Positions 1-5,080 of a stretch of DNA of 8,690 bases are shown piece after piece (the first letter of the stretch is position 1; each line of letters begins with the position of its first letter). This DNA comes from Candidatus Moranbacteria bacterium CG_4_9_14_3_um_filter_42_9 (GTDB lineage: Bacteria; Patescibacteriota; Minisyncoccia; Moranbacterales; UBA2206). Made by a program: the position numbers and the translations under genes. Under the pieces are notes generated by a model. It had not been told where the DNA came from and searched no databases. It saw only the letters and a list, made by a program, of their open reading frames with translations. The stretch lies in the NCBI GenBank assembly GCA_002790635.1, contig PFVN01000026.1, positions 1 through 8,690 on the forward strand. The letters run 5' to 3'.

Positions 1-2
1 TC

Positions 3-68
3 GAGCGATCCTTAGCCAAGGCCGAAGAAACGTTGGAACTTGCTGACAAGGTTGTTAGGTTTCTGTAG
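3..68 (+). CDS. C-terminal tail of a truncated gene, possibly a HEPN-domain protein
   Basis: Only the last 21 codons are visible, open from the left edge to a TAG stop. The tail is an amphipathic helix (SLAKAEETLELADKVVRFL), rich in Ala, Glu and Leu. Such a helix is typical of the C-terminus of HEPN-domain proteins, which often end in an A..A.ele.A..v..f pattern, but so short a piece could belong to many helical proteins. The other two plus-strand frames meet stops sooner, which weakly supports this frame. It converges on the methyltransferase gene, leaving a 30-nt spacer. No function can be assigned from what is visible. Confidence 0.4.
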   Translation, partial: ERSLAKAEETLELADKVVRFL

Positions 69-82
69 GTAGGTAAGTAACT

Positions 83-117
83 AGCCCCCGAGATAATTTC
101 AAAGGGGCTTCTTCTTT
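83..117 (+). terminator. weak candidate terminator hairpin for the left-edge gene
   Basis: AGCCCC (83-88) can pair with GGGGCT (104-109) across a 15-nt loop, followed by the pyrimidine-rich run TCTTCTTT. It lies 14 nt after the stop of the left-edge gene and overlaps the last codons of the convergent methyltransferase gene. The short stem, long loop and interrupted T-run make it weak. Confidence 0.3.
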
Positions 118-845
118 GCAATCACGTTTAGCGTTACCCCAAAAGGAAAACGATATCTTAGTAATATTTTTGTTTCGAGTTTAAGCAGCCAGACCAAGAA
201 ATTGTTCAAAGGCTTGGGCAATATTACATAAGAAGTCTTAGGGTAAGCAGATTTACCAAAAATATTTCCCCACGCACGGTAAAACAGAATTAACGGCGAC
301 ACAAACGTAACAAAATAAGAATTGGAAATAATTTCGAAACCTGCATCGATTAGCTTGCGGGTTAATTCAAGTCTGTGGTATCTACGCTTATGTTCCAAGG
401 CTTCATCATGCTCGCTCCATAAAAATTTGTGAGCAGGTACATTGATAAAAAATACTCCGCCGGGTTTAAGCATCTTTAAAACTTTTTCCATCGCACCTAC
501 GTCATCTTGGACGTGTTCTAGAACGTCCAGAGCTAAAACCAGATCGTATTTCTCAAAATAATCTTCGGAAGCAAATTTGGAGATATCTGCCACAAACACG
601 TTGGCAATACCTTTTTTTGTACAATAATTTACAGCGTCCTCCGACTTATCAAAAGCTGTCACTTTACCGTATTTTTGCAGGTAAGACGTAAGAGCCCCGG
701 TACCACACCCAACCTCTAAGATGTCCAGATCGTATCTTCCCCCGAAATGTTTCTCGATCAACGCACCTACAAGATATTTTTTTCCGACATGCCACCAGTA
801 CTCATCCTCCATTTGGGCCATCTTTTCTATTTCTCTGCTGTTCAT
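99..845 (-). CDS. class I SAM-dependent methyltransferase
   Basis: A 248-residue Rossmann-fold methyltransferase acting on an unknown substrate. Motif I for SAM binding is LEVGCGTG (43-50), the acidic residue ending strand 2 is D66, followed by D88 and the DLVLALDVLEH segment (101-111). The post-motif LKPGG (126-130) is also present. The N-terminal EYWWHVGKKYLV and the later HDEALEHKRRYHR (146-158) are features of methyltransferases commonly found beside glycosyltransferases in surface or lipid-linked glycan loci. A hydrophobic stretch near 178-196 suggests membrane association. The ATG start overlaps the TGA stop of the upstream glycosyltransferase-like gene (ATGA), so the two are probably co-transcribed and translationally coupled. 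Fold assignment is secure. The substrate, perhaps a polyprenyl-linked or surface sugar, is inferred only from the neighbour. Confidence 0.88.
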   Translation of the reverse strand: MNSREIEKMAQMEDEYWWHVGKKYLVGALIEKHFGGRYDLDILEVGCGTGALTSYLQKYGKVTAFDKSEDAVNYCTKKGIANVFVADISKFASEDYFEKYDLVLALDVLEHVQDDVGAMEKVLKMLKPGGVFFINVPAHKFLWSEHDEALEHKRRYHRLELTRKLIDAGFEIISNSYFVTFVSPLILFYRAWGNIFGKSAYPKTSYVILPKPLNNFLVWLLKLETKILLRYRFPFGVTLNVIAKKKPL

Positions 846-2380
846 TCGCCTATTTTCTCATACAAGTAAATATTAGGGTTAACAAAAATATTAAGGGGGA
901 AATCAATCGTTTTTTTCTCAACTAAAGCGCGGTTTTGAGAAAAGTCTTTGTTAACTTCCGCGCTGTCGTAAGAAAAGATGTACAAATACTTCTTGCCGGC
1001 GGCACCATGAGTTAATTTCCATGCGTTGGTACCTAAAATCCTAGCCGGGGGAATATTTCCTTCATTAACCAGTGCCTGAGAGCGCCCCCAAACATATGTA
1101 TTAACCAAAATAAAATCGGCGCTGAATAAATAGTTTAAATAACCTAAGAATAAGACGAAGGCAACTAAAGAGATTTTTGTAAATTTCTTCAACTCGCCGT
1201 TTAAACTCAACAGAAAGAAAATCGCGATTGGAATCATAATGTAGATGTACCGATCATAAAAGGTTTCGGTCGCTATCATGACTACCATGTACACAGCAAT
1301 AAACCATCCGAAGATATTATTTTTTCTGATGACCTTGTGAAACCCAAGGACTGCAACTACACACAAAGTTATTTTTGCCGCTAAATCCCAATAACGCCAA
1401 AGGTCATAATTACCCGCGAAGTAGTATTTAGTACCGTGAACCCCGCGTGGGTAAAATCCGGTTCGCTCTAAGATGTTTTCAAAATAAGGAAACTCACCCC
1501 ACGAAATCGTATCGGGTTTGTATATTCTGTTTAGTCCCGCAAAAAGCGCAACCCCAATGATCAAACACACTAACAAAGCTATGGGACTTTTTAGCAGTTT
1601 TTTGAAATCCACACAATTTAACATCAACGGCAATAAATAAGCTGTCAAAATTAGCAGACTTCCGTAGACAACGGCGTATACGTAATCAAAGTAAACATAG
1701 TGACGAAACTGCAGCGGAACTTCAATGATTCGGGGAGTAAGCGGTAGAAGGTAAGCGTAAAAAGCGTACATAAGAGCAAAAGCAAGAAAATTCAAGGCAC
1801 CAAGCTTTAGGTCTTTCTTGAAAAAAAAGTAAACGGAAGCGGCAAGCGGTAAAACCAACGACACCTGCCGAACCAGTAAACCACAAAATATTGCGAATAA
1901 ATAAAACACCAGATACTTTTGATGGCGCGATTCCTCAAACTTAAGAAAAAAGTAAAATCCCAGTAGTAAAAACAGCAAAAAATAGTGGTTAGTCATAAAA
2001 CCCCAAAGCTCGTAGACCCCCAACGGATTGAAAAAAAACAACGCTCCTAAGACTAAGCCCCATTTAAAATCAACTTTTAAGTGCTCGACTAAAATCAACA
2101 GAAAAACGTATAAAGATGCGCAACCCACCAGCAGGGTTAAAACCGGCAAATGGGATACTCCAAAAAATTTTGCGAACACCATACCGAGAAAAGCTTGCAA
2201 ATACAGGGTCGGCCCGACATACGGATGTAAAGTAAAATTGCCTCCTAAAAAGTTTTGGACCGTGAGGTAGTAGCACCAATCATCGTTCTGATAAAAAGTT
2301 ATCGCGTACGAAATCGGCAACAGTATCACAAACGCAACTGCCGCTATTAATAAAAGCTGCCACCGCTGATTTTTTAACAT
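842..2380 (-). CDS. multi-pass membrane protein, GT-C (PMT/ArnT-like) glycosyltransferase-like
   Basis: About 512 residues from the chosen ATG. It has a membrane-spanning N-terminus, roughly ten hydrophobic segments, and a soluble C-terminal part of about 90 residues. Straight after the first membrane helix comes FYQNDDWCYY (residues 29-38 from the ATG). This matches the position of the catalytic acidic residue in the first outer loop of GT-C enzymes, which use polyprenyl-phosphate sugars. A later FYDRYIYIMIP segment (about 374-384) is also common in this superfamily. The frame stays open upstream to a TTG at 2446, which would add 22 non-hydrophobic residues ([11 protein letters not shown]...). 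I prefer the ATG at 2380 because the membrane helix begins just after it, a -10-like TATATT sits 10 nt upstream, and the longer form would overlap the divergent gene start at 2437. It is followed by the methyltransferase with a 4-nt overlap. Substrate and acceptor unknown. Confidence 0.75.
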   Translation of the reverse strand: MLKNQRWQLLLIAAVAFVILLPISYAITFYQNDDWCYYLTVQNFLGGNFTLHPYVGPTLYLQAFLGMVFAKFFGVSHLPVLTLLVGCASLYVFLLILVEHLKVDFKWGLVLGALFFFNPLGVYELWGFMTNHYFLLFLLLGFYFFLKFEESRHQKYLVFYLFAIFCGLLVRQVSLVLPLAASVYFFFKKDLKLGALNFLAFALMYAFYAYLLPLTPRIIEVPLQFRHYVYFDYVYAVVYGSLLILTAYLLPLMLNCVDFKKLLKSPIALLVCLIIGVALFAGLNRIYKPDTISWGEFPYFENILERTGFYPRGVHGTKYYFAGNYDLWRYWDLAAKITLCVVAVLGFHKVIRKNNIFGWFIAVYMVVMIATETFYDRYIYIMIPIAIFFLLSLNGELKKFTKISLVAFVLFLGYLNYLFSADFILVNTYVWGRSQALVNEGNIPPARILGTNAWKLTHGAAGKKYLYIFSYDSAEVNKDFSQNRALVEKKTIDFPLNIFVNPNIYLYEKIGE

Positions 2381-2390
2381 AACAAACTCA

Positions 2391-2396
2391 AATATA
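2391..2396 (-). promoter_or_regulatory. candidate -10 box for the glycosyltransferase-methyltransferase pair
   Basis: On the minus strand TATATT ends 10 nt before the ATG at 2380. Transcription would then begin a few bases before the start codon, giving a nearly leaderless mRNA. No good -35 box lies at 16-18 nt, so support is weak. Confidence 0.3.
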
Positions 2397-2436
2397 CCGC
2401 ATAATCTGCTTTTTGAGCTATCCACTATCAGCTGTG

Positions 2437-2764
2437 ATGAGCGCAAAAAAACCTGCTGGAATACCGCCAGGAGAAAGACTCACAAAACAACGGTTCTTTG
2501 ACAAAAAGAAAGGCGAAGACTGTGCTTAAACCTATTACATCTTGGCGACTGTTTGTTGTTTTGCTGCTTTTCTTAACCGGAGAACACACAAACGCCAACC
2601 AGACCCGAGAAAGTATTTCCGTAACCTTGGTAAATTCGACCACGGTGCCGGTTTCAACCGCAACACCTACGCCATCACACGGCTGTGTTAATTTAAGAGT
2701 CGACGAGGCTAAATGGTTGTTTTATTGGGCCGAGGTTGGCACCAAGGTACGTGTGATCCCATAG
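2437..2764 (+). pseudogene. degenerate L,D-transpeptidase (YkuD family): frameshifted and internally deleted
   Basis: The last 29 residues, [20 protein letters not shown] and on to VGTKVRVIP, match the end of YkuD L,D-transpeptidases, which make 3-3 peptidoglycan cross-links. SHGC (2675-2686) holds the catalytic cysteine. The rest of the roughly 100-residue catalytic core, including the upstream conserved His, is absent: the low-complexity linker [12 protein letters not shown] runs straight into SHGC. The N-terminus is also broken. An ATG at 2437 opens [20 protein letters not shown], then stops at 2529. The next frame carries on with [12 protein letters not shown] and the membrane helix [11 protein letters not shown]. 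Removing one A from the A5 run at 2503-2507 joins both frames as ...[14 protein letters not shown].... Without that join the only start is a TTG at 2498 (88 residues) lacking a well-placed ribosome-binding site. I read this as a decayed gene. A sequencing indel or a real miniature anchored protein is possible. Confidence 0.65.
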
Positions 2765-2767
2765 CAG

Positions 2768-2796
2768 TTGACGCGGGCGGGAGCTGGGAGTAGAAT
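2768..2796 (+). promoter_or_regulatory. sigma70-type promoter of the lipoprotein gene
   Basis: TTGACG (2768-2773) and TAGAAT (2791-2796) are separated by exactly 17 nt, each matching the consensus at 5 of 6 positions. The expected transcription start is near 2803, giving an untranslated leader of about 40 nt. It starts just after the stop of the transpeptidase remnant, so the lipoprotein is transcribed independently. Confidence 0.7.
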
Positions 2797-2832
2797 TGCT
2801 ACAATTTCAACAACAAATACGTTTTTGAGAAA

Positions 2833-2837
2833 AGGAG
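2833..2837 (+). promoter_or_regulatory. Shine-Dalgarno site of the lipoprotein gene
   Basis: AGGAG within AAAAGGAGAA lies 6 nt before the ATG at 2844. It is the clearest ribosome-binding site in the window and fixes this start. Confidence 0.8.
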
Positions 2838-2843
2838 AATGTT

Positions 2844-3455
2844 ATGTTAAGGAAACGCTTGCCTGTTTTGTCATGGTTGCTTGTTCTTATCATTTTGATA
2901 CAGGCCTGCAACCTGGCCATGGAAGCAGATTCCAGCCCTGCGGTGCAACCGTACCTGGAACCGGTTGCATTCCAAACAGCTCAGTACAACGGCCCCTCCG
3001 ACCTTTCGGCCTTGTACAAAAAGCTTGACTCCATCGCGGCCGGTCCCGGCAACAGTATCGTAACTGCAATCGAACGCGCTTGCGACTGCCGCCTTAGCGA
3101 ATTCGCAAATCTGGGGATTTTGGTCGTGAGAGAGGAAGCGCAGGTTTTGTATCTTCCGAATATCCGGAGTCTGAATTACTTCGGCCTGTTCGGGGAGCTG
3201 TTCGTGCTGCAGCCGGAAGACACTGTTTATTTCGGTAAAGTAGCTGATGTGCAGGAAGCAGCGTTGCCCGGAGTACTCACCATAACCATCGGCGGCATGG
3301 GGCAAACCGGAGCCGAATACGTTATCGCTAAGGGGGGCAACTTGCAATACGAGATAACAGCAGAAATTCTGGCGGATCGATCGGGCGTGATTTATTTCGT
3401 GGGAGGAGCCATTTACCCTACCATCGAAGAAGCCTTAGCAATCGTACAGCCATAA
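2844..3455 (+). CDS. putative lipoprotein of unknown function
   Basis: A 203-residue protein that I do not recognise. It begins with a classic export signal: MLRKRLP followed by the hydrophobic core VLSWLLVLIILIQA, ending in a probable lipobox IQAC with the lipidated Cys at 22. Gln at -2 is less usual. The mature part opens with a Pro/Ala-rich linker (about 23-50). A helical stretch SDLSALYKKLDSIA (52-65) follows, then a CDC pair at C80 and C82. From 90 to the end it alternates beta-like segments (LGILVVREEAQVLYLP, GVLTITIGG, GVIYFVGGA), suggesting a small folded extracellular domain. It has its own promoter, strong ribosome-binding site and terminator, so it is a single-gene unit. Sampled 60-base pieces have 57-58% GC, above much of the neighbouring sequence, which may mean foreign origin or different expression. 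The coding call is firm, but the role is unknown. Confidence 0.8.
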   Translation: MLRKRLPVLSWLLVLIILIQACNLAMEADSSPAVQPYLEPVAFQTAQYNGPSDLSALYKKLDSIAAGPGNSIVTAIERACDCRLSEFANLGILVVREEAQVLYLPNIRSLNYFGLFGELFVLQPEDTVYFGKVADVQEAALPGVLTITIGGMGQTGAEYVIAKGGNLQYEITAEILADRSGVIYFVGGAIYPTIEEALAIVQP

Positions 3456-3461
3456 AACACA

Positions 3462-3500
3462 CAGGCCCTCTTGAACTTTTAAGAGGGCCTGATCTTTTCT
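3462..3500. terminator. bidirectional intrinsic terminator between convergent genes
   Basis: An 11-bp perfect stem, CAGGCCCTCTT (3462-3472) with AAGAGGGCCTG (3481-3491), closes an 8-nt loop and is followed by ATCTTTTCT on the plus strand. Read from the minus strand, the stem is followed by TGTGTTTTATGG. It sits 7 nt after the lipoprotein stop and 21 nt from the end of the convergent DedA-family gene, so it probably ends both transcripts. Confidence 0.85.
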
Positions 3501-3511
3501 CCCGGCAGACA

Positions 3512-4060
3512 TTAAAACAACTTCATCAAACCCACACCCCACAACGCATAAATCACCGACCCAACAATATTGGCAACCGCCGCAGTCCAAACGTATTTCC
3601 ATAGTCCGATTTTATAAACACCGGCTAAAACACTGACTATTTTTGACCCAAAACCCGGAACAAACCTTCCCCCGATTAAAAACCACGGAGAAGTTACAGG
3701 CAATTTACTTAAACCCCAAGGTAAACTCTTTTTCCTTGCTTCAAAATCGGCAATTGCGCCAACACCTCTTCCGGCAACATATTCGACCAGCGCGGCGAAA
3801 TTATTGCCCATCCAGCTAACAAATATTCCTAGCAAAGGCCCAAACAATGCCCCACTTAACAAAGTTAGCGGATCCGAAGGAATCGGCGTCAACGATAAAA
3901 TTCCATAGACTATTATCGTCACTAACGGCGCAAGTAATCCTGATGATTTAATGATGTGTTCTAATGATTTTTCGTTTTTTCCTACAACAACTATCATTGC
4001 TATCGAAATCGCAAAAGCGATTATGGTTAATAAAATTGCAGTGTAATCTTTTTTTGGCAT
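3512..4060 (-). CDS. DedA/VTT (SNARE-associated) family membrane protein
   Basis: A 182-residue integral membrane protein from the chosen ATG. The VTT-domain signatures are GALFGPLLGIFVSWMGN followed by EYVAGRGVG, and GGRFVPGFGSKIVSVLAGVY near the C-terminal third, whose GGRFVPG is the usual F.xR..PG motif. The proline-rich SLTPIPSDPL before the first signature resembles the re-entrant hairpin of the family. DedA-family proteins are linked to phospholipid or undecaprenyl-phosphate flipping and membrane homeostasis; the substrate here cannot be told. The frame extends five codons further to a TTG at 4075, but a perfect TATAAT lies inside that extension, so the ATG at 4060 is favoured. It is transcribed away from the nad operon and converges on the lipoprotein gene, sharing its terminator. 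Confidence 0.85.
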   Translation of the reverse strand: MPKKDYTAILLTIIAFAISIAMIVVVGKNEKSLEHIIKSSGLLAPLVTIIVYGILSLTPIPSDPLTLLSGALFGPLLGIFVSWMGNNFAALVEYVAGRGVGAIADFEARKKSLPWGLSKLPVTSPWFLIGGRFVPGFGSKIVSVLAGVYKIGLWKYVWTAAVANIVGSVIYALWGVGLMKLF

Positions 4061-4066
4061 ATGAGA

Positions 4067-4072
4067 ATTATA
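4067..4072 (-). promoter_or_regulatory. -10 box of the DedA-family gene, implying a leaderless mRNA
   Basis: On the minus strand the sequence reads TATAAT-TCTCAT-ATG, so a consensus -10 hexamer ends 6 nt before the preferred start. Transcription about 7 nt after the box would begin at the A of the ATG. No clear -35 box is visible at the expected distance. The hexamer lies at the edge of a 21-bp repeat. Confidence 0.5.
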
Positions 4073-4088
4073 CAAGCTTGCTCGCTTC
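4068..4088. repeat. 21-bp direct repeat, copy 1
   Basis: A perfect 21-base direct repeat of the segment at 4115-4135. Both begin TTATACAAGCTTG and end CTCGCTTC. It contains the 8-bp palindrome CAAGCTTG. On the minus strand its end forms most of the TATAAT box of the DedA-family gene. Confidence 0.85.
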
Positions 4089-4114
4089 GCTGCGCTTCCT
4101 TGTGTAACTAACTG

Positions 4115-4135
4115 TTATACAAGCTTGCTCGCTTC
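4115..4135. repeat. 21-bp direct repeat, copy 2
   Basis: Second perfect copy, starting 47 bp after copy 1. On the minus strand it ends in TATAAC, so it could provide a second, weaker -10-like element. The two copies are separated by 26 bases, including GCTGCGCTTCC, which loosely echoes the repeat end. Confidence 0.85.
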
Positions 4136-4145
4136 TCCGGGTATG

Positions 4146-4174
4146 TTGACATTGTCACGCTAGCCTGATACCAT
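4146..4174 (+). promoter_or_regulatory. promoter of the nadCABE operon
   Basis: A consensus -35 TTGACA (4146-4151) is followed after 17 nt by an extended -10, TGATACCAT, whose hexamer TACCAT is at 4169-4174. The expected start of transcription is near 4181, giving a leader of about 26 nt before nadC. It is the only good promoter seen upstream of the four nad genes. Confidence 0.7.
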
Positions 4175-4183
4175 GTACATGGT
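4170..4183. promoter_or_regulatory. 14-bp palindrome over the nad promoter -10 box, candidate operator
   Basis: ACCATGTACATGGT is a perfect palindrome covering most of the -10 hexamer and the predicted transcription start. A repressor bound here would block RNA polymerase. The regulator is unknown. An NAD-pathway repressor such as an NrtR, NiaR or NadQ type is plausible by role only, since I do not recognise the motif as one of theirs. Confidence 0.5.
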
Positions 4184-4197
4184 GTATGTAGTACACC
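4181..4197. promoter_or_regulatory. second inverted repeat in the nadC leader, candidate operator
   Basis: GGTGTA (4181-4186) and TACACC (4192-4197) form an inverted repeat with a 5-nt centre, overlapping the first palindrome by three bases. It lies just after the predicted transcription start and before the start codon, so it could be a second binding site or a small RNA hairpin near the ribosome-binding region. Confidence 0.45.
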
Positions 4198-4206
4198 GCG
4201 GAAACT

Positions 4207-5079
4207 ATGGGGGCAAAACTAACAAAAACACAAATTTCACTTATAAAATCCCTCGTTAACCAGGCAGTAAGCGAGGACTTAAACGGCAGTTGCGATATAA
4301 CCACCGTTGCTACAGTTCCCCTAACGCAAGAAGCTACCGGACTTTTCTATGTAAAATCCGACGGCATCTTGGCCGGACTTGAGATAGCAAAAATAGTTTT
4401 TGAAAAAGTAGATCCCAAATTAAAATTTGAAACCGTTACCGCCGATGGATACGAAGTTACCAAAGGCACTGTCTTCGCAAAAGTGTCGGGCAGTGCGCGC
4501 TCAATACTAACGGCTGAACGAACAGCTCTAAATTTTCTACAAAGAATGTCAGGCATCGCTACCTTAACGCACAAATTTGTTGAGGGCGTAAAACCCCACA
4601 AAGCAAAAATACTCGACACACGCAAAACGGTTCCGGGTCTACGGATTTTGGACAAGATGGCAGTAAAAATTGGCGGGGGTGAAAATCACAGGTTTGGTTT
4701 ATACGACATGGTTCTAATTAAAGACAACCATATCGAGGCCGCGGGCAGTGTGACCAAGGCTATTCAAGCTGCAAAAAAATACGCCTTAGGTAAACACCTG
4801 ATTGAAGTAGAGGTAAAAGATCTCTCGGAGTTAAAAGAGGCTCTGTTACAAAACCCGGACCGAATCATGCTGGATAACATGACTGTAGAAGAAATGGCTA
4901 AAGCTGTCAAAATTACCAACGGACAAGTTCCACTCGAAGCTTCGGGAAATGTGAGCTTGGACACGGTGAAAAAAATTGCGCAAACCGGTGTTGACTACAT
5001 CTCAATCGGAGCACTTACCCATTCGGTAAAAGCGTTGGATATTAGTTTGGAAATTATTTCAAAAAGAAAGGGCGCGTAA
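4207..5079 (+). CDS. nadC: nicotinate-nucleotide diphosphorylase (quinolinate phosphoribosyltransferase)
   Basis: Converts quinolinate and PRPP to nicotinate mononucleotide, CO2 and pyrophosphate in de novo NAD synthesis in the cytoplasm. The 290 residues match the usual family length. Signatures in order: EDLNGSCDITT (23-33), ERTALNFLQRMSGIAT (104-119), DTRKTVPGLR (137-146), KIGGGENHRFGLYDM (154-168), IKDNHI (171-176), EVEV (200-203), IMLDNM (220-225), LEASGN (243-248) and ISIGALTHS (265-273). These include the basic residues that bind the substrate carboxylates and PRPP (R105, R139, K140, H161, R162, K172). The ATG has only a weak upstream GGAAA as ribosome-binding site. It is the first gene of the operon, 1 nt before nadA, so flux to NAD is probably controlled at the promoter just upstream. 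Confidence 0.97.
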   Translation: MGAKLTKTQISLIKSLVNQAVSEDLNGSCDITTVATVPLTQEATGLFYVKSDGILAGLEIAKIVFEKVDPKLKFETVTADGYEVTKGTVFAKVSGSARSILTAERTALNFLQRMSGIATLTHKFVEGVKPHKAKILDTRKTVPGLRILDKMAVKIGGGENHRFGLYDMVLIKDNHIEAAGSVTKAIQAAKKYALGKHLIEVEVKDLSELKEALLQNPDRIMLDNMTVEEMAKAVKITNGQVPLEASGNVSLDTVKKIAQTGVDYISIGALTHSVKALDISLEIISKRKGA

Positions 5080-5080
5080 C

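Noticed and set aside
2028..2279. Short open frames on both strands inside the glycosyltransferase-like gene
   Set aside because: They lie wholly within a convincing membrane-protein gene and translate to Lys/Pro/Arg-rich or featureless peptides.
2381..2446. A 22-residue N-terminal extension of the glycosyltransferase-like protein from a TTG
   Set aside because: The extension is not membrane-like, starts at a rare codon with a weak ribosome-binding site, overlaps the divergent gene, and spans a -10-like box.
2428..2643. A 71-codon minus-strand frame across the divergent start region
   Set aside because: It overlaps both the glycosyltransferase start and the transpeptidase remnant, which has clear family similarity on the other strand.
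2768..3028. A plus-strand 86-codon frame entering the lipoprotein gene
   Set aside because: It overlaps the promoter and the signal-peptide coding region in another frame, has no ribosome-binding site, and has a composition unlike a protein.
2871..3347. A 158-codon open frame on the minus strand opposite the lipoprotein gene
   Set aside because: No start context, no recognisable domain, and the plus-strand frame has a signal peptide, promoter, ribosome-binding site and terminator. It is a chance antisense frame in a higher-GC gene.
4068..4135. The 21-bp repeat pair as a CRISPR array or attachment site
   Set aside because: There are only two copies, with a 26-base gap, no cas genes, no integrase and no tRNA nearby.
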